A program made the translations under genes and the position numbers. Shown in pieces: positions 1-6,443 of a stretch of 8,646 nt of DNA. The notes under the pieces are model-generated. The model was given only the letters and a program-made list of their open reading frames with translations. It was not told the DNA's origin and did no database searches. Position 1 is the first letter of the stretch, and each line of letters opens with the position of its first letter. The DNA lies in the NCBI GenBank assembly GCA_013694885.1, contig JACDBO010000311.1:1-8646 (forward strand), given 5' to 3'. This DNA is from Chloroflexia bacterium. GTDB lineage: Bacteria > Chloroflexota > Chloroflexia > Thermomicrobiales > UBA6265.

Positions 1-169
1 TCCCCCTCCCGACCTCGGCGTTCGCCATCGCCTCGGCGTCGTCACCGAGCGCGCCCAAGACCCGCTCGCGGTCAGCGGCGGCCACAGTGGCGGCAAACTC
101 GGACCAGCGCCGGTCGGTGGGCAGGGCGAGGATGTCCTCCAACGCGATGACGGACACAGCACAGGTCAT
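1..169 (-). CDS. N-terminus of an unidentified protein, third gene of the sigma/anti-sigma unit (partial)
   Basis: The ATG at 169-167 overlaps the TGA stop of the anti-sigma gene as ATGA, and the frame stays open to the window edge, giving 56 residues that begin MTCAVSVIALEDILALP. The visible part is alpha-helical in character (EDILALPTDRRWSEFAATVAA, then ADRERVLGALGDDAEAMANAE), with no signal peptide or membrane segment, so it reads as a cytoplasmic protein. The overlap implies coupled translation with the anti-sigma factor. In other high-GC bacteria, genes in this place after an ECF sigma factor and a soluble zinc-finger protein are often large CHAT (caspase-like) or TPR proteins. That identification is inference from context only, because no catalytic or repeat motif is inside the window. 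Confidence 0.6.
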   Translation of the reverse strand, partial: MTCAVSVIALEDILALPTDRRWSEFAATVAAADRERVLGALGDDAEAMANAEVGRG

Positions 170-819
170 CGGAGATCGAGGTCAGGGAAGACGAGGACGG
201 ATTCGCCGATCGGCACCCGCAAGGTGTAGCCGCCGACCACGAGGTCGGTGGTGAAATAGCCATCCCGATCGAGGACGACGGCCACCGGCGGGCCGGTCGC
301 GTCGCCGGTGCTCGATGAGAACTCGGCGTGGAGGTCCATTGCTGGCTCGACCAAGGTCAGTTGCCCCATCACGCGCCACCGGCGCTCGCCGCTCGCCTGC
401 GCCGGCAGCGGGGCGATTTGCAGGTCGAGGTCGGCGAGCGGACTCTCGTAGCTCAGCTGGCGCGTGGACGTATCCGTGGAGCGGAGACCGCCGAGGGCGA
501 AGGTCTGCCGGCTGTCGAACGTCAGCGACGCCAGCACCTCACGGACACGATCCGTCCACGCCGGGGTCACCTCGCGCACGAGGTCCGGCCGGACGCGGCC
601 CAAGAGCAGACGCGCGCGGTCGCGCGTCTCGAGCGGTGCCTCGATGATCGCCATCCTAGGCGCGCGGAGCAACGCGACGGTTTGCGAGAGGCGACCGATC
701 GCATCGTGGCAGTCGGGGCACTCGGCCAGGTGGCTGGCAACCTCCTGTCTGCGCGCTGGCGAGAGGTCACCGAGCGCGTAGCTGATCAGTTCGTCGTCGG
801 TCATGGGGTGCCGCGTCAT
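166..819 (-). CDS. Soluble HC2-type zinc-finger anti-sigma factor with a C-terminal beta domain
   Basis: A 217-residue protein likely to bind and restrain the ECF sigma factor encoded just upstream. The N-terminal domain (about 6-55) has the zinc-binding anti-sigma signature H-x3-C-x2-C: H30, C34, C37 in SHLAECPDCHDAIGRL, preceded by DDELISYALGDLSP, which is typical of the zf-HC2 family. Unlike many relatives it has no membrane helix, so it should act in the cytoplasm. Residues about 146-217 look like a small beta-sandwich (VVLDRDGYFTTDLVVGGYTL, ending VLVFPDLDLR), similar to the carboxypeptidase-regulatory-like tails seen on other soluble zinc-finger proteins of sigma clusters. I chose the ATG at 819 because AAGG/GGGAAGG lies 4 bases upstream and homology-like sequence begins there. 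A longer frame runs to 948, but its extra 43 residues are Arg-rich out-of-frame sequence overlapping the sigma gene. ATG 804 is a possible shorter start. It is coupled to the next gene by ATGA at 169-166. Confidence 0.85.
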   Translation of the reverse strand: MTRHPMTDDELISYALGDLSPARRQEVASHLAECPDCHDAIGRLSQTVALLRAPRMAIIEAPLETRDRARLLLGRVRPDLVREVTPAWTDRVREVLASLTFDSRQTFALGGLRSTDTSTRQLSYESPLADLDLQIAPLPAQASGERRWRVMGQLTLVEPAMDLHAEFSSSTGDATGPPVAVVLDRDGYFTTDLVVGGYTLRVPIGESVLVFPDLDLR

Positions 820-911
820 GGTGCCTTCCCGTGGTCGATGTGCCGCTCTTCGCTCGAATCGCCGTCGCATAAGTGGAGGTCGACGGGTCCGTGGTTGATA
901 CCTGCCGTCAT
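816..911 (-). CDS. Possible 31-residue small protein or reinitiation bridge between sigma and anti-sigma
   Basis: The ATG at 911-909 overlaps the sigma stop (ATGA), and the TGA at 818-816 overlaps the ATG of the anti-sigma gene (ATGA), so this frame exactly fills the gap with stop-start overlaps at both ends. The product would begin MTAGINHGPVDLHLCDGD and end DHGKAP. It is acidic and polar, with four His (7, 13, 24, 27) and one Cys (15), no membrane segment and no family I recognise. There is no convincing ribosome binding site of its own. Its codons 28-30 carry the GGGAAGG that serves the anti-sigma start. It may be a real small protein, or only a path that keeps ribosomes moving from sigma to anti-sigma and so fixes their ratio. 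A chance frame is also possible, since 31 codons is short. Confidence 0.35.
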   Translation of the reverse strand: MTAGINHGPVDLHLCDGDSSEERHIDHGKAP

Positions 912-1519
912 GGCGTCGCCGATGTCGCATTGGACCCGGTCGAGGCATGCAGACCCAGTGCGCTGAGTTCGGTTTCCAGCTTGCGGAAGCAGCGGGCGCG
1001 GGTGGGGCCGATACTGCCGATGCTCATGCCGAGCCGCCGGGCAAGTGCCTCGTAGCTGGGTGGTTCGGGGTCGAGGAAGAGCGCCGACAACAGGTCGCGA
1101 CACCGGCTATCGATCTTGCTCAACGCCAGGCGAACGAGGTGAGCCTCCTCCCAGGCAATCAGCTCTGTTTCCAGTAAAGGGGCCGTGTCGGCCAGCATCG
1201 GTCTATCGGCGAGATCCTGATGGCGCGGCGTCGCGCGCATGATGCGCCAGCACTCACGGTAGGCGGTCGTGATCAACCAGCTCGAGAGCCGCTTCGTGTC
1301 CTTCAAGGCTTCGAGGCGACGCAGGGCGATGGTGAAGACCACCTGCACCACATCGTCGCTGTCCTCGGGTGAAAGACCGTGGCGGCGCGCCACGGAGTAA
1401 ATGAGCCGGGAGTATCGCTCGACCAGCTCTGCCCACGCCTGTTCGTCGCCGCGCAAGCACGCCTGTACCAGCTCGGGATCGCTGTCGTGGCGAGGCGGCG
1501 AGTTCTGCTGATCGGCCAT
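908..1519 (-). CDS. ECF-type RNA polymerase sigma factor (sigma-70 family)
   Basis: A 203-residue protein with the two domains of extracytoplasmic-function sigma factors. Region 2 spans about 28-97, with the region 2.2 core DDVVQVVF at 55-62 and the promoter-melting/-10 recognition stretch WLITTAYRECW at 81-91. Region 4 spans about 129-185, with a helix-turn-helix (SYEALARRLGMSIGSIGPTR) that should bind the -35 element. No region 1 or 3 is present, and the length is normal for the class. The GSIGPTRAR recognition helix resembles sigma factors found in clusters with soluble zinc-finger proteins. The ATG at 1519 is supported by GGGGTGAT at 1535-1528, 8 bases upstream. The gene is followed by its likely anti-sigma partner, which argues for control by sequestration. 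The signal and target promoters cannot be read from the window. Confidence 0.93.
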   Translation of the reverse strand: MADQQNSPPRHDSDPELVQACLRGDEQAWAELVERYSRLIYSVARRHGLSPEDSDDVVQVVFTIALRRLEALKDTKRLSSWLITTAYRECWRIMRATPRHQDLADRPMLADTAPLLETELIAWEEAHLVRLALSKIDSRCRDLLSALFLDPEPPSYEALARRLGMSIGSIGPTRARCFRKLETELSALGLHASTGSNATSATP

Positions 1520-1527
1520 CGGGCAAC

Positions 1528-1535
1528 ATCACCCC
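1528..1535 (-). promoter_or_regulatory. Ribosome binding site of the sigma factor gene
   Basis: On the minus strand GGGGTGAT ends 8 bases before the ATG at 1519. The GGTGAT part matches the anti-Shine-Dalgarno end of 16S rRNA. It supports the 1519 start over a start further upstream. Confidence 0.55.
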
Positions 1536-1573
1536 GCGGTCGTGATCGGCGCGCCAGCGGTGGCCCTCCGCCC

Positions 1574-1579
1574 ATCTTA
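1574..1579 (-). promoter_or_regulatory. Weak candidate -10 element for the sigma gene
   Basis: In the 106-base gap between the glycosyltransferase stop (1626) and the sigma start (1519), the minus strand has TAAGAT in otherwise very GC-rich sequence. No matching -35 lies at 16-18 bases; the nearest TTG-type hexamer (TTGCCC) is 23 bases away. I see no clear ECF-type GAAC/CGTC promoter pair and no terminator in this gap. The sigma unit may therefore be transcribed from here or by read-through from the glycosyltransferase genes. Confidence 0.2.
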
Positions 1580-1625
1580 CCCGGTGTCCTGACCGTCGCG
1601 GGGGGCAACCCGGTTCGTACGGAGG

Positions 1626-3848
1626 TCACCGGCAGCGGGGCAGCAGGGCGCGTGGGCGGTCGATGCCGTCGCTCACCTTTGTCGCTGGGATCGGTTCGCC
1701 GGTCGCCGGGTCGAGCACCGTGACCAGCACGGTGTAGCTGTTCAGGGTGCGTTTGCGTGGGAGGCGGAATGTGACATCGACCTCGGTGAGCAGCCCCGCC
1801 TCCGGGGAGGGATCGAGCGCCACCGTGTTCGACAGCGGTTCCAGACGGGGGTCGCGCGGCAGGAGATCGATGCGGACGAGGTAGCGGGCGCTCACCTCCG
1901 GCCCCGAGGTGAAATAGAGCGACAGCTCGCGGTTGTTGACGCCGAGGATGCCGATGGATTCGTCCTGGTAGCCGGCGAGGCGCACGTTATCGCCGAAGGT
2001 GAATGCGCACGGGTTGTCGGTCAGCCAAGCCGGTGGGGGGATGGCGCTCACGTCGTAGGTGCGGGCAAAGGCGGTGTCGTCGAACGAGACGGTGTGGACG
2101 GGCGGATAGGCGGCAAAGTGGGCGGTCGAGCGGGAGAGGCCACGCTGTCCCTGAGTAACGTAGGCAACAAAATAGTCCGTCTCCGCCCACTCGATAATAC
2201 CGGCCATGCCGGTGTGGAACTGAGCGGGCGGCACCGTGACGGTCGGCGGCAGAAAGTAGAGCAGGGTGTTGCGCTGGTTGGAGGCCCGGACGGTGGCCCG
2301 CGCGCCGTCCGGCTGACTCATGATGTAACCCGCAACCTGGTCCATGCCTTCTCCCCAGCCGAGGAGAAGCGCATCCTCCGCGCCGGAAACGCCGCCCAGC
2401 AGCGGGTTGAAATACGGCAGGTAGTAGGGGGCCATCGTCAATGCGCTGACGAGTTGGCCGAGGACCACGACACCAACAACCGCGCCGGCCAGCACACGGC
2501 GGCCACGATCGCGCCAAACGAAGAGCAGCCGGCCGGCCCCGACGATCCCCACCGCGGCGATAAAATCGAGCGCCGGGTAGACCGGCAGGACGTACCGGTC
2601 GAACTTCTTGGCGCCGAACGACATGCCGACAATGTAGAGCACCGCGTAGCCCGCCAACAGCAGGACTGGCGCGATGAGCGCGCGAGGGACGATCACGCGT
2701 GCGCGCAGACCCAGGCCGAGACCGACGATGAGCAGCCCCGCGAGAGTGAAGGGGGTGAGTCGCCAGAGCAGCGTGACCGGGTAATAAAACGGACTCGGGT
2801 CCCCGTCCGGGACGGTGCCGTAGAAGAAACTGGCGTACTCGTGCCCATCGGCGGCCGCCGCGAGCGACCAGGAGAGCATCCGCCGGGCCACGGTGACGGG
2901 CGAAACCCAGAGCGCGGGCCAGGACACGAACGTGGTCGCGCCGGCGACCCCGATCCAGACGGCGAATGGCCGGACAACGCCGCGGGTGGCCCGAATGGCC
3001 TGCGGGAGCATGGCTTCGCCGCCGCGGCTGTGCCAGGCGTGGACGAGCAGGCTGACGAACGTGATGACGGCGAGGATGACACCAGGCGTCCGGGTGAGCC
3101 AAGCGAGCGCGGCGAAGATACCGGAGATGACGAGAAACCGTGCCGGCGTCGCGCTCCCCAGTGCGCGGAGCAGCGCGAGGAGCGAGACGAACGCCGTCAC
3201 CGCGAACAGGCTGTCGACGTGGAGCAGGCGGTCGTGGGCAATCAGGAATGGGTCGAAGGCCAGGAGCAGGGTGCCGACGACGGTGGTCAGGGTGCCGAAG
3301 AGCGGTCGGGCCAGCCAGAAACCGAGCGCGAGGAAGGCAGTCTGCATGAGGAGTTTGGCCACCCGACCCGCAACGAGCATATCCAGCGGGTCGTGCCCGA
3401 GGTCGCGGATCACGCGGTGGACATCGAGGACATAGTTGATCTGCTGGGGATAGGCGGTGGCGTACTCGGGAAAGACGACGCGGTAGGCGATGGCGCCGGC
3501 CCACATTGTCGGCACACCGGGGTGGGCGAACTGGTAGGTCTGCGCGAGGTCACCGCTCGCCAGCGCTTCGTAGAAGTTGGCGGAGCGTCCCAGCCAGTAC
3601 CCCTCGTCGACCGTGACCAGCCGGTCGAGCCCGATCAGACGCGGCGCGAGGTACGCCATCGCTAGCAGTGCGATGAGCGTGCCAGCCAGGACCAGCGATC
3701 CAGGTTGCCGGGCAAGCCGAGGGCGGGGTGCGACGCGGCGCGGCGCCTGGTGGCCGTTGCTCGCCACGTCCGGTTGAGGCGTGGTCACCGTGGGTGCCGG
3801 CACATCCACGACGGTCGTCGCTGACCGCGGCGGCGAGGGAAGCGTCAC
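1626..3848 (-). CDS. GT39/ArnT-like membrane glycosyltransferase (PMT_2 family), downstream tandem paralogue
   Basis: A 740-residue GT-C fold protein, expected to move a sugar from a polyprenyl-phosphate carrier to an acceptor on the outer face of the membrane. A Pro/Arg-rich cytoplasmic tail (1-50) precedes the first helix (about 51-70). The first outer loop carries the family DE pair (D81-E82 in VTVDEGYW) and HPG at 109-111. Next come DPFLIAHDRLLHVD (D199, D206, D212) and about ten further helices to near 470. PYYLPYFNPLLGG (474-486) then opens a large C-terminal outer region ending in a beta-rich domain (about 610-740). Only two cysteines exist, C614 and C739. The GTG start at 3848 has AGGAG 6 bases upstream. 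It lies 110 bases after the paralogue's stop on the same strand and is probably co-transcribed with it. Donor sugar and acceptor are unknown. It could act on a lipid, a polysaccharide or a protein. Confidence 0.88.
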   Translation of the reverse strand: MTLPSPPRSATTVVDVPAPTVTTPQPDVASNGHQAPRRVAPRPRLARQPGSLVLAGTLIALLAMAYLAPRLIGLDRLVTVDEGYWLGRSANFYEALASGDLAQTYQFAHPGVPTMWAGAIAYRVVFPEYATAYPQQINYVLDVHRVIRDLGHDPLDMLVAGRVAKLLMQTAFLALGFWLARPLFGTLTTVVGTLLLAFDPFLIAHDRLLHVDSLFAVTAFVSLLALLRALGSATPARFLVISGIFAALAWLTRTPGVILAVITFVSLLVHAWHSRGGEAMLPQAIRATRGVVRPFAVWIGVAGATTFVSWPALWVSPVTVARRMLSWSLAAAADGHEYASFFYGTVPDGDPSPFYYPVTLLWRLTPFTLAGLLIVGLGLGLRARVIVPRALIAPVLLLAGYAVLYIVGMSFGAKKFDRYVLPVYPALDFIAAVGIVGAGRLLFVWRDRGRRVLAGAVVGVVVLGQLVSALTMAPYYLPYFNPLLGGVSGAEDALLLGWGEGMDQVAGYIMSQPDGARATVRASNQRNTLLYFLPPTVTVPPAQFHTGMAGIIEWAETDYFVAYVTQGQRGLSRSTAHFAAYPPVHTVSFDDTAFARTYDVSAIPPPAWLTDNPCAFTFGDNVRLAGYQDESIGILGVNNRELSLYFTSGPEVSARYLVRIDLLPRDPRLEPLSNTVALDPSPEAGLLTEVDVTFRLPRKRTLNSYTVLVTVLDPATGEPIPATKVSDGIDRPRALLPRCR

Positions 3849-3854
3849 CGAGGG

Positions 3855-3859
3855 CTCCT
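3855..3859 (-). promoter_or_regulatory. Ribosome binding site that fixes the GTG start at 3848
   Basis: The minus strand reads AGGAG, then 6 bases, then GTG at 3848. This strong site decides for the GTG start, as no ATG lies near the N-terminus upstream of the first membrane helix. Confidence 0.65.
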
Positions 3860-3929
3860 GGACCGCAAGGCGCGCTCACCGCGCCGTCCTGTCGCGGGAG
3901 AGAGCCAATGAAAGGGGAGCGTCCAGCGC

Positions 3930-3935
3930 AGTATA
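3930..3935 (-). promoter_or_regulatory. Candidate -10 element (TATACT) between the two glycosyltransferase genes
   Basis: The 110-base gap 3849-3958 contains TATACT on the minus strand, about 80 bases before the GTG start at 3848. No recognisable -35 lies at 17 bases (CCCATG). The same hexamer occurs upstream of the paralogue at 6200-6195, which makes an internal promoter plausible. I see no intrinsic terminator in the gap. Confidence 0.3.
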
Positions 3936-3958
3936 GCGGAGCCGTGGGTTCGCATGGG

Positions 3959-6103
3959 CTACGCGCAGCGGGTGAGGACGGCATGGTTGCCGGTGACGCC
4001 GCTGACGACCTGAGTGGCGGTGATCGGCTGACCGGAGACCGGGTCGATGACGGATACGAGCGGAATATAGCTCTTGATGGTGCGCTTGCCCGGCAGCTCG
4101 ACCGGAAGTTCGATCTGGCTCAACATCCCCGGCGTGGCGTCCGGCCGCAGCGTCACGGAGCGGGAAAAGGGTTCGATCGCCGGCGAGCGCGGCAGAAAGT
4201 CGACGCGTACCTCGTAGGCCGCGCGCACGCTGGCGCTGGACACGAAGTGAAAGCTGAAGGTATGCGGGTTGGCATCTCCGGCGTCGATGGTAGGTTGGTC
4301 CTGGTAGGCGACGAGTTGCACGTCGTCGCCGAAGGTGAACGAGCACGGGTGCCCGTTGACCATCTCCGGCGGCGGCGGGATCGCATTGAGGTCGTAGGTG
4401 CGGGCGAACGTGGTGCCGCCCAAGCGGACCGTATGCACCGGCTGGAACTGACTGAGGTAATCGAGCGGGCGGGAGAAGGAGCCGCGCTGCCACTGCGAGA
4501 CGTAGGCGACGTAATAGTCGGCTTGCACCCATTCCAGCATGCTCGCCATGTCGGTCTGATAGGCGGAGGTGACCACCGTGGCGCTCTCCGGCATGAAATA
4601 GGTCAGGCTGACCCGGGCGTTGGACATATGCACGATCGCCACATCGCCGCCCGGTCGACTTCGGATAAACGCGGCGGTCTGATCGAGCCCTTCACCCCAG
4701 CCGAGCAGCAGCGCTCCCTCGGCCCCGGCGGTGCCGCCCAGCAGCGGGTTGAAATAGGGGAGATAGTAGGGGGCCGTCGACAGCGCGCTCAGGAGCTGGC
4801 CGAAGACGACCGCGGTGATGGCGATGACCGCGAGTGGCCGCGTCCACCGCGTGCGCTGGGACCAAAGGAGACGCCCGGCGCCGACGAAACCGATGGCGGC
4901 CAACAGATCCAGCGCCGGGTAGGCTGGCAGGACATAGCGATCGAACTTCTTGGCGCCGAGCGACATCCCGCCGACGTAGAGCAGCACGAAGAAACCGAGG
5001 ACCGCGAGCGGCGGCAACAGATGGCGGGGGAAAACCGCGCGCCGGCCGACCGCGAGCGCCAGGATCAGCACCAGCGCGGCGAGGCCGACCATCGTGAATG
5101 GCGTCAGGCGCCAGAGGATCGAGACCGGATAGTAGAGGAGACCGGGGTCCCCCTGGTAGCTCTGACCATTGAAGAAGATCGCCGCTTCGTGACCCTCGGC
5201 GGCCGCCCCGAGCGACCACGACAGCATCCGGCGCATCACCATGCCGGGCGCGACCCACAGCGCCGGCCAGGCCAGGAACGTGGTCGCTAGCGCGGCACCG
5301 AGCCAGATTCCGAACTGGCCCGCGGCGGAGCGCCCGGCGCGCGTCAACGGCTCGCCGCTCCGCCATTGCCGCCACGCGACAACGAGGAAGATGAGACCGA
5401 CGACGCCGACCACGACCACTCCCGGGGTGCGAGTCAGCCAGCCGAAGGCGGCGAAGATGCCGGAGATGACAAGATAGTGGGGATGCCGGGGGCCATGCAG
5501 ATACCGGAGCACGCCAAGGAGCGAGACGAATGCGCTGAGGGCGAACATCCCGTCGATGTGGAGCAGCCGGTCGTGCGCGATCAGGAACGGGTCGAATGCG
5601 AGGAGAAGGGCACCGGCGACGGCGGTGAGGGTGCCGAATGTGGCGCGGGCGAGCCAGAAACCGACGGCGAGGAAGGCAGCCTGCATCAGCAGCTTGGCCA
5701 CGCGCCCGGCGATCAGCAGCGGCAGGGGGTCGCGGCCAAGCGCCCGCAGGTCCTCGTGGACCGCATACTCCTTGCGGATCTGCCCCGGAATCTCGTTCGG
5801 CCAGGTGGGGTAGACGACGAGGAAACCGAGGGTGCCGGCCCACATCGTCATCACACCGGGATGGGCGAATTGGTAGGTGTCGGCGAAGTCTGCCGTGGCC
5901 AGTGCCTGGTAGAAGTTTGCGGAGCGGCCGAGCCAGAAGCTCTCGTCGACGGTCATAACCCGATCGAGCGCTACGAGGCGGGGGGCGAGGTACATGACCG
6001 CGACGAGCGTGATCAGGAGAGCGAGCAGGAGACCGGATGGACGACTGCTGGCGGAAGGCGCCGAAGTCCTGGGTCGAGATTTGGTGCGAAGAACACGCGC
6101 CAC
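3959..6103 (-). CDS. GT39/ArnT-like membrane glycosyltransferase (PMT_2 family), upstream tandem paralogue
   Basis: A 714-residue GT-C fold protein, clearly homologous along its whole length to the next gene (1626-3848). Shared blocks include MTVDE (D53-E54), FAHPGV (H81), LLLAFDPFLIAHDRLLHID (D171, D178, D184), GAKKFDRYVLP, APYYLPYFNPLLGG and LLLGWGEG. About eleven helices are followed by a beta-rich outer domain. The only cysteines are C587 and C713, the latter at the second-last residue. The role is the same as for the paralogue: transfer of a sugar from a lipid-phosphate donor outside the membrane. I chose the GTG at 6103 because AGGTGA lies 5 bases upstream. A GTG at 6127 in the same frame adds eight residues but has no ribosome binding site and sits inside a hairpin. 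It is first of the minus-strand group, transcribed away from the gene at 6444. The two paralogues may use different sugars or acceptors. Confidence 0.88.
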   Translation of the reverse strand: MARVLRTKSRPRTSAPSASSRPSGLLLALLITLVAVMYLAPRLVALDRVMTVDESFWLGRSANFYQALATADFADTYQFAHPGVMTMWAGTLGFLVVYPTWPNEIPGQIRKEYAVHEDLRALGRDPLPLLIAGRVAKLLMQAAFLAVGFWLARATFGTLTAVAGALLLAFDPFLIAHDRLLHIDGMFALSAFVSLLGVLRYLHGPRHPHYLVISGIFAAFGWLTRTPGVVVVGVVGLIFLVVAWRQWRSGEPLTRAGRSAAGQFGIWLGAALATTFLAWPALWVAPGMVMRRMLSWSLGAAAEGHEAAIFFNGQSYQGDPGLLYYPVSILWRLTPFTMVGLAALVLILALAVGRRAVFPRHLLPPLAVLGFFVLLYVGGMSLGAKKFDRYVLPAYPALDLLAAIGFVGAGRLLWSQRTRWTRPLAVIAITAVVFGQLLSALSTAPYYLPYFNPLLGGTAGAEGALLLGWGEGLDQTAAFIRSRPGGDVAIVHMSNARVSLTYFMPESATVVTSAYQTDMASMLEWVQADYYVAYVSQWQRGSFSRPLDYLSQFQPVHTVRLGGTTFARTYDLNAIPPPPEMVNGHPCSFTFGDDVQLVAYQDQPTIDAGDANPHTFSFHFVSSASVRAAYEVRVDFLPRSPAIEPFSRSVTLRPDATPGMLSQIELPVELPGKRTIKSYIPLVSVIDPVSGQPITATQVVSGVTGNHAVLTRCA

Positions 6104-6108
6104 GCCGT

Positions 6109-6114
6109 TCACCT
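6109..6114 (-). promoter_or_regulatory. Ribosome binding site deciding the start at 6103
   Basis: AGGTGA on the minus strand, 5 bases before GTG 6103. The alternative GTG codons at 6127 and 6112 have nothing comparable upstream. Confidence 0.5.
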
Positions 6115-6124
6115 GAGTTGATGC

Positions 6125-6139
6125 CACGGTCGATCCGTG
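6125..6139 (-). other. Small hairpin in the leader of the upstream glycosyltransferase gene
   Basis: A perfect inverted repeat, CACGG and CCGTG with a 5-base loop. On the minus strand it buries the upstream GTG (6127) in the stem and leaves the AGGTGA/GTG at 6114-6101 free. It is short, so a chance origin is possible. Confidence 0.3.
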
Positions 6140-6194
6140 CGGCAGTCTCGCACATGCCCAGCGGGCAAGGGGTCATCCATCGTTGCTGACCGCG

Positions 6195-6200
6195 AGTATA
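6195..6200 (-). promoter_or_regulatory. Candidate -10 element (TATACT) for the leftward glycosyltransferase genes
   Basis: TATACT on the minus strand about 92 bases before GTG 6103, in the divergent region 6104-6443. No good -35 lies at 16-18 bases (CGAGGA). It is one of only a few AT-rich hexamers in the region and the same as the one at 3935-3930, which supports it modestly. Confidence 0.35.
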
Positions 6201-6232
6201 CCCAGCGTTTAAGCTGATCCTCGCCACCAGAT

Positions 6233-6263
6233 CGGTGATCCCTGGTCAAACAAGCGGTCACCG
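6233..6263. promoter_or_regulatory. Imperfectly placed inverted repeat, possible operator
   Basis: CGGTGA at 6233-6238 and TCACCG at 6258-6263 form a perfect 6-bp inverted repeat with a 19-base gap. It lies just upstream of the plus-strand TATAGT and between the two divergent candidate promoters. The position would suit a regulator, but 6-bp arms can arise by chance. The rest of the 340-base divergent region shows no gene I can support. Confidence 0.2.
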
Positions 6264-6268
6264 TGCGC

Positions 6269-6274
6269 TATAGT
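6269..6274 (+). promoter_or_regulatory. Candidate -10 element (TATAGT) for the rightward glycosyltransferase gene
   Basis: TATAGT on the plus strand about 170 bases before ATG 6444. The hexamer at 17 bases is TCAAAC, and TGGTCA is at 20 bases, so the -35 is poor. If used, it gives a leader of about 160 bases in which I recognise no riboswitch. Confidence 0.3.
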
Positions 6275-6443
6275 TGCGGACGTATCGTCGAGTGGGTGGA
6301 GGCGATAGCGTGGCCATCCCTCGGCGAACGCCACTGCCTGGCGATTGTGAAGATGCGGCGTTGCGGCGCTCAACGCGAGGCATGCCGACACCGCGAGCCG
6401 GTCCGCTGAGTCCGGTCCTGAGCTTCCCGCAGTCAAGGATCCC

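Noticed and set aside
820..948. Extension of the anti-sigma protein upstream to 948
   Set aside because: It would add 43 Arg/Pro-rich residues read out of frame from the end of the sigma gene, with no homology-like features. The zinc-finger domain starts right after the ATG at 819, which has a ribosome site.
1612..1617. Shared CGAACC upstream of the sigma gene and again at 3952-3947 upstream of a glycosyltransferase, as a possible ECF -35 box
   Set aside because: The downstream sequences at 16-17 bases do not match each other or a CGTC-type -10, and the motif is absent before the other paralogue, so the match is probably chance.
2094..5290. Two long plus-strand frames (2094-3665 and 3728-5290) opposite the two glycosyltransferase genes
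   Set aside because: The same antisense artefact: they mirror each other because the genes beneath are paralogues, lack hydrophobic cores and have no ribosome sites.
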